A stretch of DNA of 14,535 bases from Smittium culicis. Lineage: Eukaryota; Kickxellomycota; Harpellomycetes; Harpellales; Legeriomycetaceae. The notes beneath the pieces were generated by a model. The model searched no databases. It was not told the origin of the DNA and was given only the letters and a program-made list of their open reading frames with translations. Position 1 is the first letter of the stretch. The number at the start of each line of letters is the position of its first letter. The stretch spans positions 1 through 14,535 of the forward strand of contig LSSN01001323.1 of NCBI GenBank assembly GCA_001970855.1, written 5' to 3'. Position numbers and translations under genes: made by a program. This document shows, piece by piece, positions 8,187-14,535 of this stretch.

Positions 8187-10037
8187 TTTTTTTATGCACT
8201 GCACCAACATTACTAATTTTTAGTTTACTAGAATTTATAGTTTCTATCATTTTTATAGTATCAATAAGATTCCGTGATATAAAATAAAGTATCTATTCTT
8301 GACTATTAGCAATTCTGTTTTGTTACGCGTAACTCTTTGTTAGTACCATTCTGAGTACACCTTGTTTCTGGTTAAATATTTGAAAATGAATTTTTTATCA
8401 TATTTTCTAATTTATCAAATTTGCACGGCATCATCAATTCAAATGAAAAACTTAATTCGTATTTTTATATATAAATTTTAGGTATATTTTGGATCTGGAT
8501 TGTTACAGTTATTCTATTGCTATCATCATAAATTATATTCTCTGTTACTGGGTGTACTAGCGAATTTTTAATCTGAAGTTCAGAGTGATTATCCGGCAGT
8601 AATCACTAGTACTGGCATTGATATTTGTTCCAGTAGCTTCACTAATCGAATATTTGATTTAAATTCTGTAATTGTATCCAATTGATGCACTGGTGGTCAC
8701 TTTGATAGTTTCAATTTTGGCTGTTCTAGCTATTTTATTATCGACATAGTTGACTGAATCAACGAAACAATTTTTTACGGTTTATTTCTCTGGCTACAAT
8801 CTCCAATTGATAGTAAAATTTCTTGAGCTAAGCATTTTTTATACTGTACATAGGCATTGGACTCAAGAATGTTACGCCCCAGAGTATGCTAATGGCTAAT
8901 TTTGTTGATGTTTTACGTTTGCATACCACTCTTACTAATGGTATTTGAATATTCAAACTAAAGGCCTCAGACGAGTATATAAATTGATCGAAATTAAACT
9001 GGCTCTTGAGATTTATAAACTTGTTTATTTTTAAAAACTATAAAATGAATAAGCTTCTGGTATTATTGATTAAGTTAAAAGCTAACTGTTGAAATAAAAA
9101 CACCTTTTTATCTGGGTTTCTTATCCTCAAATGTGACACTAGATTTAATTCATTCTGCTATATCTAACCATCTTTTATGACTCAATACGTAAAATATTCG
9201 TATATTTATGAAATAATTTTGCTCTGGATGTGATGATGTGATTTTAAATTAGTTCTATTTTCGATTTTTATTTTAGTATTTATTTTCGAGTTAATATGAT
9301 TTTTCAAAGTTTATAGTTTTTCATTTTCTTTTTATATTTGGTATAGTTTATTAAATATCTACACTAACAAATGTATAACCTTCTGATTGTGGAACACAAA
9401 TGTTTTAGAATTGTAGAAATGAAAATAAATTTAATTAATAATGGTAATGAACTAATACAAATTCCAAAAAAAAGAAAAAAAATAGTTTACTTTATAAGTG
9501 TTTAAAAGTTTGATGCTATAAAAAATCCACATAAATTAATTTAAGCAATTAATACAGTTGATGGAAAAAAATGGTAGACAGCTAATAGTATTTAATAGAG
9601 CATTATTTGTAATTACAAACTCTCTACTAGGCTAAGAATGATTTATATAAAATTTCAAATTTGAAATTAAAATGAAGCTGTATATAGTATATTATTTTTA
9701 TACATTTACAATCGGACAAGGAAATTCTCCAGTGTATAGGTAATATTTTTTCGCGCAAGTAAATAAATATTTACAGTCATCCATTTACTACTTGAATTAA
9801 ACTATCTACTTAATAATGAATTATAGAAAAATAGAAAATAAAATTTTTAGGTAAAAAAATATCCCTTCTTTTTTTGTTGGAGATAAAAATGAAATAAAAA
9901 ACATATACTTAAATTGTTGGTAAGAATTCAAGGTTTTATTTTTGGATATTTTTTGTAAGATATATAAATAAATGCAAGCTGTTTAGAGGAGAAACTTTAT
10001 AATTACTGTTGCTATAAAAAAAGAAAATAAATATGAA
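8187..10037. other. AT-rich gene-poor region between the relic and the Mo25 gene
   Basis: No intact gene was found. The stretch about 8480-9000 is slightly less AT-rich and reads as protein-like fragments on the minus strand (for example EFKSNIRLVKLLEQISMPVL), but stop frequency in that frame is about what chance predicts. The right end should contain the 3' UTR of the Mo25 gene. Confidence 0.45.
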
Positions 10038-11636
10038 CTATTCAATCTTTTGGATTTCTTTTATAAGGAAAGCTTTTTCATCCTTAAACTGTTCGTCTGT
10101 GTCCTTTTCGTTTTGAAAGTTGGATAAAAAGTCTATAAGCTTAGGTTTATTGTTTTTTATAATTTCATACACTGACGATGTCTTGTTGGGGTTAGCAACA
10201 AATATCTAAAAAAAACATTTATAAAATTAAAAATAATTATTATATTAGACAAGTAAAGCATTCCAAGCTTGCAAAAAAAATAATAATGCGTATTAAGGTA
10301 TTAAAAGGGATATACATACCTTGAATATATGAAATGCTTCATATTGGATTGATTTGCTTTTATCAGCTAGGGCTGTCATAACAAGTTTAAGATTGTCGCT
10401 GGAACTTATGTATTTAGCCATAACACTAAAGTTTTTCCTTTCAAGCAAAATTTCACCGAGCAGCTTTTAGAATTAATAATTTATAAAAAGAGAGTGTGTG
10501 AATTTAGAATTTTATAATGATGTAAAAAACGCGATAATGAAAAATCGAAAATATATATTTAATACCTTGAGGGACTGTCGTTTAATAACATAATTGTTTG
10601 ATTTTAGTAGCTTTAGGTATTCGGTAAAAAACTAAAATAAATCAAACAGGGCAAATGAAAATTACATTTTTACATTATTAAAAAGGGAATATAGAAAAGC
10701 ATTAAAACGGGAATATAAAAAGTAGAAATACGATGAGAAAGTTACTTGATCATAATTATCGCTTAAAAACTTGGCAACCCTTGGCTTAAACCTGATTAAA
10801 CATTCCTACAAAAAAAAGCACATTAAGGTTAAAATCAAAGGTAAAACAAATTAAAATAGTAGTAAATAAATAGAGTTTGAAGAGCTAAAGCTAATGAAAA
10901 AGAATGTAAGAAAAAAATTTTATATTTACCCTAAAGTTTGAGAAGGCATCGCTAGCAATATCAAAATTTTGCATCTCAACGTATTTGAAGAAGGAAAAGA
11001 AATTTTTATAGTCCAAAAGTATGGATGCGAGGCTTTCGTGTTTGAGCGATTCGCGGAGCATAGAACCAACGAAGACGGCAGCTTCTGGTTGATTGTAACC
11101 ATCGCATAAGAGATGAATAATTTGTGGATGTTTATTTAGGTAGTCGATTGTAGGCTCACGGGTGCCTATTTTGCGTCTAAGGAGGATGGCGTAAATGAGA
11201 GAAATTTCTTTGCGGCAATCAAAAGAGAAAGAGCCAATGTTTTGGATTAAAGAGGGGAGTATATTTGAGCTGTATATTTCTTGGGACAGTTGTACGATTA
11301 TTTCCGAATTTACATCGGAGCTTTTTTTATCGGCTAAAGAATCCTGCAGCACTGATAGAATTCCAAAGGTGCATTTTGCAATATCATCCTTCAGCTTTAG
11401 ATTTTAATGGGGGAAAAAAAAGATAAAAATATAGCTTGCGATTAATAAAATATGTATCAATTACTTTTTTTATAGGTTTAAATATATTAAATTCCTTTGT
11501 GTAACTTTGATATTTATGGGGGATGTATTACTTTGAGTTTATTTCCATCGATACTTTCGAAGCGGACTGTCAAATCTCTCAAAGATCGAACCAGCTCAAA
11601 AGGCGATCTCTGCTTTTGCTTAAACAGAAAATTCAT
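10038..11636 (-). CDS. Mo25 / Cab39 / Hym1 family kinase scaffold, six exons, 335 aa
   Basis: Exons in coding order: 11636-11532, 11394-10930, 10805-10746, 10631-10566, 10463-10320, 10205-10038, giving 335 residues, close to the usual ~340. All introns are GT-AG, 102-137 bases long and phase 0. The start ATG gives [20 protein letters not shown], aligning with the family N-terminus (M-x-F-x-F-x-K...SP). Conserved blocks follow: [93 protein letters not shown] and the C-terminal [17 protein letters not shown]. Mo25 is an all-helical, armadillo-like cytoplasmic scaffold that binds STRAD and germinal-centre (Ste20-type) kinases and stabilises their active form. In fungi (Hym1) it works with Kic1-type kinases in the RAM/MOR polarity pathway. 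No exon has a frameshift or internal stop, so the gene looks functional. An alternative acceptor six bases further into exon 2 would drop Leu-Lys without changing frame. Confidence 0.95.
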
Positions 11637-12069
11637 TGCTGATATAATAGTACAGAGAGCAAATATAAGGACGTGTGTAAGAGGGGTTAGACAAAGGGCT
11701 AATTGAAGGTAGAGGGCTTTGGGTTCGCAGCTTCAAACGCACTAATCAAACTAACGTCGGTCGAAAGCTGAGAAATACCCATTTAGTTGATTTAATTAAC
11801 AATCATTCAAAATAATAAACAATAAAACAATAAAGATTTTTTACTTTTTATTTATTGATTATCGCTAAATGCGACTATTGGCTTAACGCTTATGGATAAA
11901 AATGACTATTGGGTATATAAACTCATATGTTAACTATAGAGGGAAAAGTTATTGGCTTACTCTTTAAATAAACTAGAAATATTCAACAATACTCACCAAT
12001 AAGCATAGCCTCTAGCTTTACTTATATTTGAGCTTTGCAGAAAAATTAACAATCAAGTTTAACTTATAA
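11637..12069. other. Spacer holding the Mo25 promoter and the 3' end of the LPMO gene
   Basis: No ORF of note. The base composition of the first 120 bases next to the Mo25 start is less AT-rich than most spacers here. It contains the CCAAT cluster listed separately. Confidence 0.6.
11877..12000 (-). promoter_or_regulatory. Cluster of CCAAT boxes upstream of the Mo25 gene
   Basis: The plus strand shows ATTGG at 11877-11881, 11908-11912 and 11951-11955, which are CCAAT boxes reading toward the Mo25 start 241 or more bases away. A fourth CCAAT at 11996-12000 points the other way. Four pentamers in 124 bases is more than AT-rich DNA should give by chance. CCAAT is the binding site of NF-Y/HAP complexes. 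Function here is inferred. Confidence 0.35.
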
Positions 12070-12861
12070 CTAGAAAAGAGGTCTGCCCTTTTTGGCGCCA
12101 CCAGACATACAGGGCTCCAGAGTGCTAGCGTACGGATTCCCAGGCACAACAACGGGGTATCTTCCAGCAAAGTTGCAGTCACCAAGCCTGTTGGAGCCCC
12201 AGTATCTGCATACTTGCTGGTTCGGGTACATGACATCACCGCCCTTGAACACGGTTGGTTTCCTAAATGACACGGGAGGCGGTCCGCCTTTGACGACAAA
12301 GTCTGAGCACCCGTAATATTCGCCGAACGACTTGTCGACCTGACTGATATAGACTCCGCCGCCGAACCAGGCCCACTGGAGAGTATAAAGACCGTCTGCC
12401 AAATTGGTTGGTATTTCGAGGCTTTTGCTGCACGGCATATCGCCAGACCCGTTAAGGTACCCGAGAATAGGATCGTTTTTCACCGTTGGGCCGCAGTTTG
12501 ACTCGTAGCAATTGAACTGCACCACATTTCGATCGAATGCTCTCCAACTATCAGAACTTTTATATGGCACTATAGCAAGCCTCACGAACCCACCTGGGTG
12601 GTTAAGTCTGTTCCACTGAACTTGAATTGATGACCCGCGCTTAAATGGCCCCATTTTAGACAGTCTGAACGGTAGAGAGCCCTTCGACTCGGCTATTGAC
12701 GAGTCACAAGGACCTTTACATCCTGCTCCTGCTCCGCAAGTTCCGAACCATTTAAGATTTCCTCGTGAATATGGGTACTTTAGCATCCCGTGAGATAATA
12801 CTTCTTTGAGCTGGACTATTAGTAATACTAGCCCTGCTAGCTTATTAATAAATCTTAACAT
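12070..12861 (-). CDS. Secreted copper lytic polysaccharide monooxygenase (chitin-binding type-4 / LPMO_10-like), 263 aa
   Basis: Intact single exon. Residues 1-23 form a signal peptide (MLRFINKLAGLVLLIVQLKE then VLS). Cleavage before His24 would give the mature N-terminus HGMLKYPYSRGN, the classic LPMO start in which the N-terminal His binds copper. The second histidine-brace ligand is probably His88 in WNRLNHPGGFVRLA. The axial residue is probably Tyr182 or Tyr183 in GEYYGCSDF. The mature chain has ten Cys (42, 48, 52, 118, 123, 144, 185, 218, 229, 251), enough for five disulphides, fitting a secreted enzyme. The catalytic domain covers about 24-192. A Pro-rich link and a short Cys-containing tail (about 195-263) follow, without a recognisable binding module. 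LPMOs oxidatively cleave chitin, cellulose or other glycans. Chitin is my guess, but family (AA10-, AA11-, AA15- or AA16-like) and substrate cannot be fixed by eye. GC is about 50-55% in places, well above the spacers. Confidence 0.87.
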   Translation of the reverse strand: MLRFINKLAGLVLLIVQLKEVLSHGMLKYPYSRGNLKWFGTCGAGAGCKGPCDSSIAESKGSLPFRLSKMGPFKRGSSIQVQWNRLNHPGGFVRLAIVPYKSSDSWRAFDRNVVQFNCYESNCGPTVKNDPILGYLNGSGDMPCSKSLEIPTNLADGLYTLQWAWFGGGVYISQVDKSFGEYYGCSDFVVKGGPPPVSFRKPTVFKGGDVMYPNQQVCRYWGSNRLGDCNFAGRYPVVVPGNPYASTLEPCMSGGAKKGRPLF

Positions 12862-14535
12862 AGTCTGTATAGTTTGATGATAATTAATTTTTTTGAAAAA
12901 TATTTATCTGAAAGCTATCCCTTTTATCTGAGGACGTGTTAAGAGTTTCTGGTTTTGTCTTTTTTATCGTTTCGTGAAATTTTTTATCGTGTATGCTCAA
13001 AATCCATCTAAAAATGTGAAAAATAAACTGATAAGTAATTTGGTCAGATTAGCTCTTAATTCTGTTGTACTTGTTTTAGAGCAATGCTTTAAATATCAAA
13101 TTCGACAAGAAAAATGAAAGTTATTTCAAAAAAAATAATAATAAATAAAATAACAGAAAAAGTGCTATTTAGATTAATTTGGAATCGCGCTCGAGTTATA
13201 CAGCAGATATTTTTACGGAAATATATTTTTCGTTTCTTTTACGCTTATATAGAATTATACCTTTAAATAACCAATATAATATAAATAAGGAATACAACGA
13301 CTTTTTCAAAGTGCTCTTATCCCATAAATTGGCAATATATTATATTTCTCCATACCGAAATCGCGACAAGAAAAATTGTCACGTCATAAATAACACTTTT
13401 TTTTTTAATTCCTTGATACTCCCTCCTACATTCTTCATACTAAACATCGCTTTTGAGTAAAAAAAAAAAAGCATGTTTAAACTATTTCTTTGGGAACATT
13501 ATAGATACCGCGTTATACCGATATATTGATTATGAAAATTGACTTTAGATTAATTATAGCCCACGTCAACCATCAAGCGCATCTTTGTATATCCTTTCTC
13601 AAATCCCTATAATAATGCTAGCATTCTTTATTGTTTTCTATTATAGCCAATTTCAAGTGGTTAATTAATATCCAAATAATGAACTCATTGTGTATAAGTC
13701 CTGCTTAATGTGCTAATTTACTTGCAACCAAAAATCCAGTAACAATGTAAATCAAGTAAGATGGAGCGCTTTGAAATTACTTTAAAAATGAGTTTTCCTC
13801 ATTGTGTGGGATTCACAACTTTTTCTGAACAATACATTCCTTTGCGTTTTTCTTCTTGTAGCAATAAAGGAACAGCCACTCACATCGATTAAAATTCTCA
13901 TTTTATTTTACCTGGCAGCCTATACCATACTTGTATATCCATTGTTCCGTTTACCTTTTTTTTTTTTATAGAACTGATTATACCAATTAAATTCACTATC
14001 CTTACAAGTTTGATGTTTCGATCTATTAAATTTTAATTTTAACACACTCCAATATAATTTTGTCTGTGTTTCTTATAAAATTTTTTTATATCATACTATG
14101 TATTTTTCTCTCCTTTAGTCGCTCTATTTTCTGCCTATAACAGATCAACTCATGTATACTCTCAACACTCTTCCTTTTAAAAAATTGCACATTTATTAGC
14201 GTAGTTAATTGCAGCAGTGTAATTACCACTTTAATTAAAAAGATAGTCGTGTAACCCATTCTTTTCGTAAAATGGTAGTTTAAACTTTGAATCTTTTAAA
14301 AATGCGTACTTGAACCTTTAATGATTGCTCTTTTTATGTACCATTCCAAAGTACATCTAATCTCACAGAAAATCTTATATTTATTTAAAATGTAAATAAT
14401 AATAGTAAAATTTCATCGTTTTAAAGTAAAATCAATTGGCTTTTTATTAGAATTTAATCGCAACAATATTCATGATTTAGATTTGAGCTTGATAAGTTCG
14501 TTTTAATGCATATAAATTGCCATAGCACCGCAAAA
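12862..14535. other. AT-rich 1.7 kb right-hand region without a supported gene
   Basis: It contains the LPMO promoter at its left end. A 93-codon plus-strand frame at 13179-13460 opens only with TTG, has low-complexity AT-driven composition and matches nothing I know, so it is not called. No tRNA, tandem array or terminal repeat was seen. Confidence 0.5.
12904..12930 (-). promoter_or_regulatory. Three GATA motifs just upstream of the LPMO gene
   Basis: On the minus strand CAGATAA occurs twice, 20 bases apart (12924-12930 and 12904-12910), with GGGATAG (12915-12921) between them, 43-69 bases before the start ATG. In fungi such sites bind GATA factors that respond to nitrogen or iron. AT-rich sequence raises the chance rate, so this is suggestive only. 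Confidence 0.3.

Noticed and set aside
8480..9000. A minus-strand frame that reads as protein when every stop is turned back to Gln or Arg
   Set aside because: About 14 stops in roughly 175 codons is what random DNA of this composition gives. Any TAA, TAG or TGA is one C-to-T step from Gln or Arg, so the apparent pattern is not evidence for RIP-like decay.
11641..11760. Possible tRNA around GGGTTCGCAGC
   Set aside because: The B-box-like string lacks a matching A box, an acceptor stem and a cloverleaf at the right spacing.
12018..12316. Other-frame ORFs overlapping the LPMO gene on both strands
   Set aside because: They are shadows of the GC-richer LPMO coding frame, which has a signal peptide and the histidine-brace motifs.
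13179..13460. 93-codon plus-strand frame
   Set aside because: It opens with TTG, has no ATG near its start, no signal, domain or neighbour support, and its composition follows the AT-rich background.
1..14535. CRISPR arrays, bacterial operons, riboswitches or phage attachment sites
   Set aside because: The window is eukaryotic (spliced gene, LINE, secreted eukaryotic enzymes), and no spaced direct-repeat array or prokaryotic signals were seen.

Overview
This 14.5 kb window comes from a nuclear genome of a very AT-rich eukaryote. The evidence is long gene-poor spacers, a conserved gene split by five GT-AG introns, secreted proteins with eukaryotic signal peptides, a LINE-type retrotransposon and a small TTAA-flanked DNA element. 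My best guess for the lineage is an early-diverging, zygomycete-type fungus, possibly an AT-rich Kickxellomycotina or Harpellales gut fungus. That is inferred from a chitin-binding-type-4 (LPMO) gene beside a Mo25/Hym1 gene and from base composition. No marker in the window proves it.

Layout, left to right. Positions 1-1134 (minus) hold the 5' part of a decayed non-LTR retrotransposon: an acidic ORF1-like frame with two internal stops, then an ORF2-like frame that reads through another stop into the first strand of an AP-endonuclease (EEP) domain and leaves the window at base 1. Positions 1551-1749 look like a piggyBac-type MITE with TTAA at both ends. Positions 2484-6488 (minus) are one uninterrupted 1334-residue ORF for a secreted, repeat-rich protein with a 33-unit tetrapeptide minisatellite, an Asn/Gly tract and a possible FAS1-like core split by an insertion. 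A 3.5 kb gene-poor stretch follows, with a GC-richer relic near 7.8-8.2 kb that carries two diverged copies of one peptide motif. Positions 10038-11636 (minus) are a complete six-exon Mo25/Cab39/Hym1 scaffold gene. Positions 12070-12861 (minus) are a complete single-exon copper LPMO of the chitin-binding-type-4 kind. The last 1.7 kb shows no convincing gene.

All three intact genes lie on the minus strand, but hundreds to thousands of bases separate them, so they are independent transcription units. Two of the three encode secreted proteins: one a probable surface or matrix protein, the other a polysaccharide oxidase. An extracellular or host-interface role for those two is plausible but is only an inference. 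Mo25 is an ordinary intracellular kinase-scaffold housekeeping gene.
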